A stretch of DNA of 48,369 nucleotides, taken from CAYPPG01 sp964412555. GTDB taxonomy: Bacteria; Hinthialibacterota; Hinthialibacteria; Hinthialibacterales; Hinthialibacteraceae. The translations under genes were made by a program, and so were the position numbers. The stretch's first letter is position 1. Every line of letters begins with the position of its first letter. The stretch lies in NCBI GenBank assembly GCA_964412555.1, contig CAYPPG010000058.1:1-48369 (forward strand), given 5' to 3'. The notes under the pieces were generated by a model, which saw nothing but the letters and a program-made list of their open reading frames with translations, was not told the origin of the DNA and did not search any database. Shown one piece after another: positions 8,928 through 17,851 of this stretch.

Positions 8928-10103
8928 ATGTTGATGCACCATGTCATTCAAAAAAGTTGTTTGTTCATTTTCGCTTGCTTACTCACCAGTAGCGTATTTT
9001 GTCAGGAAATCGAAACGACAATACCCCCGAAGGAAAATCCAGTCAGTATGCCGAATCCATTTTCCTTTCCAGGTGGTATCTGTACTTGGGATTTCAAAAT
9101 CGTTCCCGCAGAAACAGCCGGTCAAATTTACATTGACCTGGAAACGGAATTTTACACAAGCGGGTATGAACTGATTTCAAAAGAAATCCAAACGGAAGAG
9201 AACAATGTATATGTCTACATCGATGTCAAGATACCCGATGAAAACGAAGTTGTGCTGCCGGTGATCACTCCATTTCAGAACCGAATCGGTGAGATACAAC
9301 TATCCGATGGTTCATATAAACTGATCCCATTTGTGAATCAGACGAACAATTTTCGAAGTTACATTCCTTTCTCGATTGAAGGTTCGAATCTGTCTATTGA
9401 GAGAGCTCAAATTTCAGAACCGGAAGTCCCGGAAAATCCATACGTCAATCCGGAACCGGTTCCCTTCCCTTTCGACTATGATCCCAACGAATTCATTGGT
9501 ATTCCCATGCCGACCATGGTTTACACAAATGGTTTCGATGAGGAAAGTGTATCGGAAAATGGATTGCATATATCGGTTCCAGGTAATGACGGCGAATATA
9601 TTCTGGCCGATGTTGAATTCGGTGAAATTCCAGTTTTACGAGGAGATGATCGTTTTACAAACGGGTACGGAATCAGTGCTGAACTCAATGCCGGTGAAGG
9701 GGTTATGTTCTATTCCGCGCCAATCTCGGTTGAAGACGATCTTGTTTACCTTCGCATGAGTGTGCGTACAAGAGGAGAAAGTGTCTCAATTGGATTGGGT
9801 GGTTTGGACGCGGATTCGGAGAATCTGGAAGAGGCGAATCTTGACGGCGCCATGGGTTTCACCCTTCTCAATAATAGTCAACGCATTCATTTTGGGTATC
9901 TGGAAGCATTCTGCAAACCAGAACGCGGCACAGTTTTCCCGGTTTTTCAAGTCGTGAACAATAACGATGAAAATCCTGTTACGGTTTACCTTGATAACCT
10001 CGAAGTCTACCGGATTCCTGCTACCTCATTTGCGAAACTGATCGAATGGCTGCCAAGCACCGACACATTCTTACGAGTCGGAGAGACAATTTACACACAA
10101 TAA
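8928..10103 (+). CDS. Secreted protein of unknown function
   Basis: A 391-residue protein that I do not recognise. It has a signal peptide (about residues 1-26, ending SSVFCQE). Much of the rest looks like beta-strand and is acidic and Pro-rich, with a proline-rich linker around 165-185 (EPEVPENPYVNPEPVPFPFD). The second half (about 200-375) has the spacing of a beta-sandwich carbohydrate-binding or concanavalin-like domain, ending in VYLDNLEVYRIP, a motif often seen at the end of CBM-like domains. I see no catalytic motif. AAAGGAGA is nine bases before the ATG. It stands alone, with a hairpin 30 bases after the stop. A carbohydrate-binding or surface role is inferred from context only. Confidence 0.75.
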   Translation: MLMHHVIQKSCLFIFACLLTSSVFCQEIETTIPPKENPVSMPNPFSFPGGICTWDFKIVPAETAGQIYIDLETEFYTSGYELISKEIQTEENNVYVYIDVKIPDENEVVLPVITPFQNRIGEIQLSDGSYKLIPFVNQTNNFRSYIPFSIEGSNLSIERAQISEPEVPENPYVNPEPVPFPFDYDPNEFIGIPMPTMVYTNGFDEESVSENGLHISVPGNDGEYILADVEFGEIPVLRGDDRFTNGYGISAELNAGEGVMFYSAPISVEDDLVYLRMSVRTRGESVSIGLGGLDADSENLEEANLDGAMGFTLLNNSQRIHFGYLEAFCKPERGTVFPVFQVVNNNDENPVTVYLDNLEVYRIPATSFAKLIEWLPSTDTFLRVGETIYTQ

Positions 10104-10414
10104 AAACCCAATCCATTCCCCTTCTTTGATGCGATGGAGGCCGGTTCCCGGCCTCCATTTCCATGTTTTAACTATGATAGTATTATCAGGATTAGACTGG
10201 TTTCTCGCATTACTGCATCAAATGCTCAAAGAAAGCTACAGAAGACTTCTTGATTTCCACACCTTCCCCGATGAATGAACTCGTAATCCCGCTATACTGC
10301 ATTCCACGGGATTGCAATTCATCAACCAACAAGAAAAATGGTTTTCTGCCAAATGCGAGAAATTTAGTAGGGATAGGGATGTGCAAATTTTCTGAATCAA
10401 CTCAGAACTTTCTT
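10104..10414. other. Intergenic region between convergent units
   Basis: A 311-base stretch between the end of the secreted-protein gene and the end of the broken deacetylase gene. Apart from the hairpin at 10134-10158 I see no supported gene. Short open frames here have no ribosome site and no recognisable protein. Confidence 0.5.
10134..10158 (+). terminator. Strong hairpin after the 8928 gene, likely terminator
   Basis: ATGGAGGCCGG (10134-10144) and CCGGCCTCCAT (10148-10158) form a perfect 11-bp, GC-rich stem with a 3-base loop, 31 bases after the stop codon. The following T-run is poor (TTCCATGTTTT), so it could also act as an mRNA-stabilising 3' end. Confidence 0.55.
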
Positions 10415-12062
10415 TTAATACCATTCAAAATGGTTTATGTTCGAAGCATTTTGGGAACAGGTGAATGTTAAATCTATACGGCCTTGCATGGTTCCCATCA
10501 GGAACTTATTGCCAAATTGGGTAACCGTCATGGGTGGATCTGTGCTCTGTAAGCGATACGTGGGTGAAACATGCAAGGTTAATCCGGTTATTTCATCTGG
10601 TACGTTCAATCGAACAATTCGTTCGTTTCCTTGGGGGAGTACATCCACTTCAATGGCATCCCGGGCAGCCCACCATTTCCCGAACTCAGCTAGTGTGCCA
10701 AACCATGCCCGCTCTTTCACGGCCGGAATGAACTGCTTGAGGAATTCCAACTTATCATCCAATACATTGGGATGAATCAACAGAACAAAAATCCCTCCGT
10801 ATTGCGCAATCCGATCGGCTAGGTCCAACGCTTTAGGTAATTTGTCAAGCATGGTTTCGCTTTGCCCATTCTCGGTGTAGATTTCTTGTTCGTCTTCAAA
10901 TGAGATAGGAAATTCGAAGACATGGGATTGCTGTGAGTATTCTCGATTGACGGTCATGCGAAACGGGAGAATGAGCAACCGAATGACTGGCGATTTCCAT
11001 TCCCATGTTATTCAATTGTTCAATATACTGAATCCCTTCTTCATTGAAAAATGCAACATCGTAGTAATCTTTCATATATTTTGTCTGGATAAAAAAAGTA
11101 GCCTCAATATTTTGGCTTTTCTCATATTCCGCGTATAAAGGGGAGTGAACTAAGGATTGATGGAAATCCACATCGTGACTAATAATAACTGTCAAGGACT
11201 TCCCAAACGGAACCGTCCCCAAAGTCACAGCGTCGGATTCTCCCTGGCAGTATATCTTTTTTAAAAATCGAAGAAATACATCCACCGAGGGTTCATACCC
11301 ATCTACATACGAACGAGCCACGGTATCGAGCCGCCCGTTGAACGCCACCTGGAAAAAGAATCCCAAATCCAAACCTAGAGCATAGGCATTACCCTCCTCA
11401 AAGGATTTTTGAGCAATTGCCACCGTGCCATCATCATAGGTTGCTACTGGGGGATATTCAGGCGATGTGTAGTAATACGAACCGGGGCGCCATCCTTCAT
11501 CTGTAGGATCTCCAATTCTCGTATTCTGTTCGTGAGAATGGGTAAAATCATCGGCTGGACTAGAATTCGAATTCCAATGAAGAAGAAAATGGTCCTGTCT
11601 CGCAATGGCTTTTTCAAAACCGAAATTCTCTTGCAAGCCACCGAGAACGTTGCTTCCAATCAGACTTCCACCGTTCCGGGGAATATCGGCCAAGGCTTGT
11701 AATTCATGTTGAGATAAAAGCGATCCTGAAATTCTTGGATAGACAAATACAACCTTGTGTTTCGTGGCTTTCTCGACATCCGTTGTAATCACAAAGGGAA
11801 TCCCAATCGATTTCAATCCATGAACAAGACCAAGCCATGTAGAAGAAGTATCTGTCACAAAAATAGCCATTCGAGAAACGGAACCATTCGAGAAGTGTTC
11901 CACGAATGGATTCTCATATTCGGGGATTGCCGAGAAAGAATCCGGTCCTGTTAAATTAGAAAAAATGAACCTATCGGCTTGAGGCCAACTGGCCGGAACA
12001 ATGAACAAAAACAAAACAGTGGTAAAGATCGAAAGTAAATTCTCAATACGAAAAGGAATCAT
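10415..12062 (-). pseudogene. Broken NodB-type polysaccharide deacetylase (internal deletion plus frameshift)
   Basis: Two overlapping frames on the minus strand form one secreted polysaccharide deacetylase-family gene. The first part (12062 to about 10975) has a signal peptide, a glutamine-amidotransferase-like domain (MAIFVTDTSSTWLGLVHGL to GNAYALGLDLGFFFQ), then the NodB start: VIISHDVDF (metal Asp), EATFFIQTKYM and MGMEIASHSVAHS (the HxxxH metal motif). The frame then shifts near 10955-10985. The second part (from about 10978) resumes at LPFRMTVNREYSQQSHVFEF, which in the family lies well downstream of the His motif. The middle of the NodB barrel, roughly 60-80 residues including the segment that normally contains an Arg-Pro substrate motif, is absent. 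The catalytic barrel is therefore incomplete. True decay is more likely than a simple sequencing slip, but an assembly collapse is possible. TTG at 12077 is an alternative start. Confidence 0.8.
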
Positions 12063-12077
12063 AATCCTAAAGTTCAA

Positions 12078-12572
12078 TCATTACATAAAAATTTAACATT
12101 GGAGTGTAATCGATAACGAGAAAAAAACAATGCAAAATGGATACATACAACTAATGGCTAGGATAAAATAACGGTTTCCCGTGCTTGCATTTCAAAATTC
12201 GTAAAAGAAGAAACTGCGATTAGGTAACCATGGCAATACGCTAGTCTGCCCTTGTTACCGGATGTCAACCAGGAACAAGTGTCTTCGCCTACCTTCTTTA
12301 TCGAAAGCCGCTGCCCCCTGCTCCAATACCTCCCAAACACGGTACTTTCAGTGTTTGGGGGTGGCTCCGGCTGAGTACCGGTGTCGCAATCAGTGGAGCA
12401 GAAATTCGGGTTGAAGGGCACTAGGATAAATCGGTAGCGAGTGGGTGGAATGGAATGCATATGCTGAGCGTCATCCTCGAAGATACGCTGCCGCCTTCTA
12501 TTGTCATTGCAGAAGCCCCCGGCTTTCAGCGCCTCTGAATGAGATATGAATTTTATGTTTATTATATAAAAT
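12078..12572. other. 495-base intergenic region with hairpins, unexplained
   Basis: No convincing gene. A 100-codon open frame on the minus strand (12158-12460) has no ribosome site and no recognisable family. The stretch from about 12220 to 12535 is visibly more GC-rich than the flanks and contains a 9-bp stem CCCAAACAC/GTGTTTGGG (12332-12340 and 12351-12359), and a copy of the CAAGGGCAGACT-type element at 12232-12257. It could be a structured RNA, a degraded mobile element or a dispersed repeat. Confidence 0.5.
12232..12257 (-). repeat. Diverged copy of the CAAGGGCAGACT-type element
   Basis: On the minus strand this reads taacaagggcagactagcgt followed by attgcc, close to the left arm and loop of the hairpin at 8657-8687 but with a degraded right arm. 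Confidence 0.4.
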
Positions 12573-12576
12573 TCAT
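12546..12576 (-). terminator. AU-rich 11-bp hairpin across the glcD-like stop codon
   Basis: ATGAATTTTAT (12546-12556) and ATAAAATTCAT (12566-12576) are perfect complements around a 9-base loop. The stem overlaps the stop codon of the oxidase gene (12573-12575). It lacks a clear U-run afterwards, so it may protect or end the transcript rather than be a classical terminator. Confidence 0.4.
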
Positions 12577-13985
12577 GCGGGTAACACTTCCTTCTTTTCC
12601 TGCTCGAAAAAGATTTTCCCCGGATTTAGCACCCCCTTCGGATCGAAGGTTTCTTTGATCCGGCGCATAACTTTGATTCCGGTTTCGCCGACCATCATCG
12701 GCAGGTATTTGCTTTTGATACAACCGACTCCGTGCTCGCCGGTGACTGTGCCGCCCAATTGGATCGCTTTTTTGAAGATTTCATCGAAGGCTTGTTCCAC
12801 TCGTTCCATCTCTGCCGTATCCCGTTCGTCGGTCAAGCAAGTGGGATGCAAATTTCCATCGCCGGCATGGCCGAAGGTGCCGATTTCCAGATTGTATTTG
12901 TCCCGAACTTGTTCGATGAATGCCAGCATTTCCGGTACCTTGCTGCGGGGAACCGTAGCGTCTTCGAGAATCGTCGTCGGTTTTCTCCGTGCCAATGCAG
13001 CGAGTGCCATCCGGCGGGCTTGCGCCAATTTATCCGCCTCTTCTTGATTTTGTGCAACTTTAACATCCGTCGCGCCATTATCGAAACAAACAGTGCGGAT
13101 TTTCTCTCCCTCCTCTTCAACTTGCGCCGGATAACCGTCCGTCTGAATCAATAACAAAGCTCCGCTCTCCCGCGGCAAACCGATCTTTGAATAATCCTCA
13201 ACACAATTGATCGTGACTTGATCGAGAAATTCCAACGCACAGGGAATGATCTTTCCTGCGATAATCCCCGCCACCGCTTTTCCCGCCGAGACCATATCCG
13301 GGAATAACGCCAGCAGCGTTTTCGAAGCGGCCGGAGGAGGCACGAGCCGCAATAACACTTTCGTCATAATCCCTAGAGTTCCTTCGGAACTCACCAGCAG
13401 TTTCTTGAGATTGTATCCCGCCACATCCTTCTTCGATTTGCTGCCGGTCCAGAACACTTCACCATCCGCTAGAACGACTTCCAATCCCAATACATAGTCT
13501 TCAGTAACACCATATTTCAAACAGCGCAACCCACCGGAATTTTCGACCACGTTTCCGCCGATCGTGGATATCTTCATCGACCCCGGATCAGGCGGATAAA
13601 ACAGTCCCCGCTTCTCCACTTCCGACGCCAAATTCGCTGTCACGACTCCTGTTTCGGCCAAGACGGTCAGATTCTCCTCATCGATTTCCAATATCCGATC
13701 CATCCGTACTGTGCTGAGAACCACACCCCCTTGAATCGGAACGCTTCCGCCGGAAAGCCCGGTTCCCGACCCGCGCGGTACTATCGGCACATCGTTCTCA
13801 TAAGCCCATCGAAGGATATTCGATACTTCGTCTGTATTGACCGGGTGAACGATCGCCGCTGGCGCTCCCATCAAATGGGGTGTACCATCGAATGAATAGG
13901 TCACCAGATCCTCCGGATCGGACAACACCCGCTCCGCATCGACGATTTTTCGTAACGCCGAGACGATCTGTTCTTTTGCCAACAT
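12573..13985 (-). CDS. FAD-linked 2-hydroxyacid oxidase, GlcD type
   Basis: A 470-residue flavoprotein of the FAD-binding PCMH / lactate-glycolate oxidase family (GlcD, D-lactate dehydrogenase, alkyl-DHAP-synthase superfamily), which oxidises a D-2-hydroxyacid to the 2-oxoacid. Seen: the FAD pyrophosphate loop PRGSGTGLSGGS (residues 70-81), PPDPGSMKISTIGGNVVENSGG (about 131-152), GHAGDGNLHP (about 370) with the metal-binding His residues, and GEHGVGCIKSKYL (about 424) near the C-terminus. AAGGAGG seven bases before the ATG supports the start. The usual partners glcE and glcF (FeS subunit) are not adjacent, so the electron acceptor is unknown. It lies 56 bases after the 913-aa secreted-protein gene on the same strand. 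Glycolate and D-lactate cannot be told apart from sequence. Confidence 0.9.
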   Translation of the reverse strand: MLAKEQIVSALRKIVDAERVLSDPEDLVTYSFDGTPHLMGAPAAIVHPVNTDEVSNILRWAYENDVPIVPRGSGTGLSGGSVPIQGGVVLSTVRMDRILEIDEENLTVLAETGVVTANLASEVEKRGLFYPPDPGSMKISTIGGNVVENSGGLRCLKYGVTEDYVLGLEVVLADGEVFWTGSKSKKDVAGYNLKKLLVSSEGTLGIMTKVLLRLVPPPAASKTLLALFPDMVSAGKAVAGIIAGKIIPCALEFLDQVTINCVEDYSKIGLPRESGALLLIQTDGYPAQVEEEGEKIRTVCFDNGATDVKVAQNQEEADKLAQARRMALAALARRKPTTILEDATVPRSKVPEMLAFIEQVRDKYNLEIGTFGHAGDGNLHPTCLTDERDTAEMERVEQAFDEIFKKAIQLGGTVTGEHGVGCIKSKYLPMMVGETGIKVMRRIKETFDPKGVLNPGKIFFEQEKKEVLPA

Positions 13986-14041
13986 GATTTTCCTCCTTCA
14001 CCGTATACCGCACCGCTACCGATTCGGCAGTTGTATTCAAC

Positions 14042-16783
14042 TCATCGTCTGGACACCAGGTCATGTCCCCACACCACCGCCTGCCGGCCTTTTTTCCCAT
14101 AGTTTATCACGGTATTCGGACATTCAAAGCCAACGATATTCGGCGCATAAAAAACGCTCATCGGCCGGGGCGGATCGGAAGTATGCAACCGTAAGTTCGC
14201 CCATGCCGCCGTCAATTGCTTCCCTTTCGTATCGGCCAATAAAATAAAGTCCCGCTGAGTCGGCGAAAATTTCGCCCGTAAATAGGAACCGTTGACCATC
14301 AAGTAAAAAATCCCCTTCATCGCACTATCGCGTGTCATCAAGACAAAATCCGCATCGGATTCAATAAATGAATTTTCAATGGTGTCTCCGTCCACCTTTA
14401 CTGCCACGATCTCCGTTCCCTGATTCCATTCCAAAACTCTCATCCCCGGCATCGGAAACATAGAGTATTTGACTTCGTACACTTCCCGCCCCGGCATATC
14501 CATTGTCAGAATATAAAAAAACGGCTGCTCCGGATTCGTCAATTGCATCTCCGAAAACCTCCCCAATACCCCTTCGGACAAAGCCGACCGAACCAAGGAA
14601 TCGGGTGAAAAAAGAATATTGAGCATCCCCGTTGAAGAGAAATTGAATTCCCCTTCCCGCTCTGCTTTCCGCAGCAGTTTATACTCCCGAATGGTTAATT
14701 TTTCCTGCGCTTCTTCCGCTCCTTCCGGGATGAGCTGGAACATCCCCGGCACCTCGTCCACAGCGATGCAATCTGCTTCCTTTTGCAGTGCAAAGTTCAC
14801 ATATTCTGTTTTATTCTTTTTATTTTTACGGCTCGGAAAATGAGCAACAATCGTGAATCCACTGCCAACTCCTGACAAATGCCGCCGTACAATCAGTGTT
14901 TTCCCCGACGGCGAATAAGCCGGCCAACAGGAATACATATTCGTGATCATGGGCGTTACGTCCCTGATATGATTCGCCTTTTTCCCCTCTGACATTCCCA
15001 TTCCGTCATCAAACGATGCCAAGACGGTGGAAGATGCCGAAATAGCCCGCGTTGCAGTCGTTTCGTTTTCCTCCGCTGGCATTTCATGATACCACTGCCA
15101 TTCCGTCCGGTTTTCCGAAAGGAAGAAACTTTCATGATCGATGGCATAGGAAGCAATCAAGATTGTCGAAGTCGCCGATTGTGTGGAAACAAGATAATTC
15201 TCACGATTGGCATTAAATGAAAACAAAGAAAAACGTTGCTCCGGATTCTGAACCAACACCGGCTTATTTTCATTCCGATGACGGCCGCCGGCCATCGGAC
15301 GCCATACGAGAAACGAATAGGGATGCGAGTCCGACTCGGACGCCATTTCCGACCATAATTCATAGTAATTCGACGATAAATCTTCCTGCGCTGCCAGCAG
15401 ATAGACCGCCCCCCATAATGAAGGCAGCGTTAGCCCCTCCGGCATTCCCCAACCCGCTTCCGGATCGACGGGAGAGGATTCCTTTATTTGTACCACCGGC
15501 TTTTTCTTTCGCGGATAACTATACAATTCCAATTGTTCGCGAAGCGAAAGGCGTTTTCCGCCGAACTTCTTTCGTACTTCTTTTGCATAGACATCATTGG
15601 GTACACCAAAGGGCTGTTCATTGGTCACTTCAGTCTGCGTTCTCGCCACCGTGGGGAGTTCACTGGGAATCGACAATTCTTTCTCATACATGACCGGGTC
15701 GATTACCCAAAAAATAGGTTTGGAACGGGGAATCCAAGGATTGTGAAATGAGATCCGCGTTTCCGGAACAAGGATTTGAGTCGTTCCCGGAATACGATAC
15801 GCTTCGAGAGTGGCTGCAATATCCCGATACAGGCCGTTCCGGGCCATAAATGCATACCCCATCGATTTGATACATTCGAACCAAGGAATTCCGGTCAGCA
15901 AAATCGCCTCCAGTTCCCGCAAGGAAACATGAACAATCCGGTCCTGGGTGATGGCTTCTTGCATCCCACTGACAGACAAATTCACTGCTCGAAATAAATC
16001 CGGTAAAAACACTTCAACCCGAAACAATCGATCTTTTTCCCATTCCATCGGATAGACGGAAATGCAAAATAGGGTCGACAATCCCAAAGCGGATCCCAGC
16101 GTTGCTTTTTTATATGGATTTACATTCTGGATATCCAAACCGTTGCAATAGGCGGCCAATCGGTCTCGGATGCGTTTGAACTGTTCATTGATCGGATGCC
16201 GGTCTACCGTATCGATTCGGTAATACAAGGTGTCATACATAAAGGTCGCCAGCGAGAACAACAGGGCCTGCGAGGGAGTAAATACATTCTCAGGCATTCC
16301 GGACGTGGTAATAGTATGTTTAGGTTCCAGCGCATTCAGTAACCGCTGCAATTCGAGTTCCAGGCGATTCATCGCCCATCGTTCCTGCTCGATTCCGGTA
16401 TAGGCGATCGTTTCACAGATCGCTTGCGCATAGGCGAACAAGTTCTCCCCTGTCAGATGTTCGGGATGGAAATCCTCATTTTCACTGAGTGGGCCGTTCC
16501 CCAAATACCACGGCGATTCTTCCAATACATACCCTTCCACCCTCTTCACGAATTCTTTCCCACGTTCATAAAAAATGTCATCATGCATTTTTTTGCGCGC
16601 ATCGCGAAATCGATCCCGGTCCGCCATCAAGAAGGGATGTCTCGCTTCCTGGATTTTTTCGATGATCGAATCCGGAATCGGTGGTTGTGTATGCGCTATC
16701 AACGCAGCGTGAGAGTGGCAAGCCGAACCCTGAAAAACGAAAAAACAAATAGAAATTCCAAACAAGGTTTTCAAGAATGTCAT
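14042..16783 (-). CDS. Large secreted protein, possibly an alpha/alpha-toroid lyase-like fold
   Basis: A 913-residue exported protein that I do not firmly recognise. The frame opens at 16864, but the ATG at 16783 gives a good signal peptide (MTFLKTLFGISICFFVFQGS) with GGGA eight bases upstream, whereas the extension has none. The N-terminal half (about 40-370) is helix-rich with regularly spaced hydrophobic helices, as in alpha/alpha toroids of heparinase II/III-type lyases. The second half (about 470-910) is strand-rich, like the beta-sandwich that follows such toroids. A basic segment (PRKKKP, about 455) joins them. I see no clear catalytic Tyr/His signature, so the lyase link is only a structural impression. 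Context with pectinase and rhamnosidase favours a polysaccharide substrate. Confidence 0.75.
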   Translation of the reverse strand: MTFLKTLFGISICFFVFQGSACHSHAALIAHTQPPIPDSIIEKIQEARHPFLMADRDRFRDARKKMHDDIFYERGKEFVKRVEGYVLEESPWYLGNGPLSENEDFHPEHLTGENLFAYAQAICETIAYTGIEQERWAMNRLELELQRLLNALEPKHTITTSGMPENVFTPSQALLFSLATFMYDTLYYRIDTVDRHPINEQFKRIRDRLAAYCNGLDIQNVNPYKKATLGSALGLSTLFCISVYPMEWEKDRLFRVEVFLPDLFRAVNLSVSGMQEAITQDRIVHVSLRELEAILLTGIPWFECIKSMGYAFMARNGLYRDIAATLEAYRIPGTTQILVPETRISFHNPWIPRSKPIFWVIDPVMYEKELSIPSELPTVARTQTEVTNEQPFGVPNDVYAKEVRKKFGGKRLSLREQLELYSYPRKKKPVVQIKESSPVDPEAGWGMPEGLTLPSLWGAVYLLAAQEDLSSNYYELWSEMASESDSHPYSFLVWRPMAGGRHRNENKPVLVQNPEQRFSLFSFNANRENYLVSTQSATSTILIASYAIDHESFFLSENRTEWQWYHEMPAEENETTATRAISASSTVLASFDDGMGMSEGKKANHIRDVTPMITNMYSCWPAYSPSGKTLIVRRHLSGVGSGFTIVAHFPSRKNKKNKTEYVNFALQKEADCIAVDEVPGMFQLIPEGAEEAQEKLTIREYKLLRKAEREGEFNFSSTGMLNILFSPDSLVRSALSEGVLGRFSEMQLTNPEQPFFYILTMDMPGREVYEVKYSMFPMPGMRVLEWNQGTEIVAVKVDGDTIENSFIESDADFVLMTRDSAMKGIFYLMVNGSYLRAKFSPTQRDFILLADTKGKQLTAAWANLRLHTSDPPRPMSVFYAPNIVGFECPNTVINYGKKGRQAVVWGHDLVSRR

Positions 16784-16913
16784 GAATCGTTCCCTGTAAT
16801 ATACAAATTCGCAAATCTCATTCATTGTAGGGTAGAGAAAATCATCGGAAAACTTGGTAAACACATACAGTATATCTGCTATAATGGAAAAGAAACCTTT
16901 TACGAGGGTACAT

Positions 16914-16940
16914 CAAGGGCGGCCTGACGTCTTGCCCTTG
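16914..16940. repeat. Imperfect palindrome related to the CAAGGGC element
   Basis: CAAGGGC (16914-16920) pairs with GCCCTTG (16934-16940) around a 13-base loop in the gap between two divergent genes. A further gtaacaaggg string follows at 16961-16970, echoing the gtaacaagggc seen on the minus strand near 12250. Confidence 0.4.
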
Positions 16941-17063
16941 TTTCCTCATTTCCATAACGGGTAACAAGGGTAAGTGATGTCTACCCATGCCTTTTTACTC
17001 TCGTATGCCCTTTTCATTGAGAAGATATCACAAAATGTCTCAATCAACAGAAAGGAGAAAACA

Positions 17064-17825
17064 ATGTCCACGTTCAAAGAACTTCTACATAGGAAATGTA
17101 AAATGACCGACATCATCGGAATCTGTGCTCTTGCGCTCGTTTTGGTCATCGGTTGGAGTTATTTCGCTCAATCGAAAGTCAGTGACGAGACCTTGGCAAA
17201 AATGCGGAAACGCATGGTTGAGCGTCAAATCAAAGCGCGTGGAGTTAAAGACCAAAAAGTCTTGGAAGCCATGCGTAAAGTGGAACGCCATGAATTCGTT
17301 CCGGAACGATTATATTATCACGCGTATGATGACAATCCCCTTCCGATTGGCGAAGACCAAACAATTTCTCAACCGTATATCGTGGCGCTGATGACACAAT
17401 TAGTCGAACCCGACAAGGATGACAAGATTCTGGAAATCGGAACCGGTTCCGGATATCAAGCCGCCATCTTGGCAGAGATTGTGAAAGACGTGTACACCAT
17501 CGAAATCGTTGAGAAATTAGGGAAACAAGCGGCGAAATTGCTCAAAGAATTGGGGTATAAAAACATCCATACACGCATCGGCGATGGCTATAAAGGCTGG
17601 CCGTCTCAAGCGCCGTTCGACGGCATCATTGTGACAGCCGCTCCGCCGCGTGTTCCACAACCGCTCGTAGATCAATTGAAGGTCGGTGGCAGAATGGTGA
17701 TTCCCGTCGGCAGAGGGTATCAGGAACTTCTCGTCATCACGAAAGAGGAAGATGGAGTTAGACAAGAAGATGTGATACCTGTCCGTTTCGTCCCCATGAC
17801 CGGCGAAGCGCAAAAGGAGCAATAA
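17064..17825 (+). CDS. pcm: Protein-L-isoaspartate O-methyltransferase with N-terminal membrane anchor
   Basis: A 253-residue SAM-dependent methyltransferase that starts repair of isoaspartyl damage in proteins. Seen: RHEFVP (about 75-80), PIGEDQTISQPYIVALMTQ (94-112) and the SAM loop EIGTGSGYQ (124-132), all family hallmarks. Unusual is an N-terminal basic stretch and hydrophobic segment at about 15-34 (TDIIGICALALVLVIGWSYF), absent from cytosolic Pcm, which predicts a membrane-anchored or exported enzyme. The frame opens at 16974, but AAAGGAGA at 17051-17058 selects the ATG at 17064. It is the first gene of a probable operon with the alcohol dehydrogenase (26-base gap) and the MBL protein. 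Confidence 0.92.
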   Translation: MSTFKELLHRKCKMTDIIGICALALVLVIGWSYFAQSKVSDETLAKMRKRMVERQIKARGVKDQKVLEAMRKVERHEFVPERLYYHAYDDNPLPIGEDQTISQPYIVALMTQLVEPDKDDKILEIGTGSGYQAAILAEIVKDVYTIEIVEKLGKQAAKLLKELGYKNIHTRIGDGYKGWPSQAPFDGIIVTAAPPRVPQPLVDQLKVGGRMVIPVGRGYQELLVITKEEDGVRQEDVIPVRFVPMTGEAQKEQ

Positions 17826-17851
17826 TTGATATTTACCATCGGAGGCGAATC

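Noticed and set aside
12158..12460. A 100-codon minus-strand frame
   Set aside because: No ribosome site and no recognisable family; composition looks non-coding.
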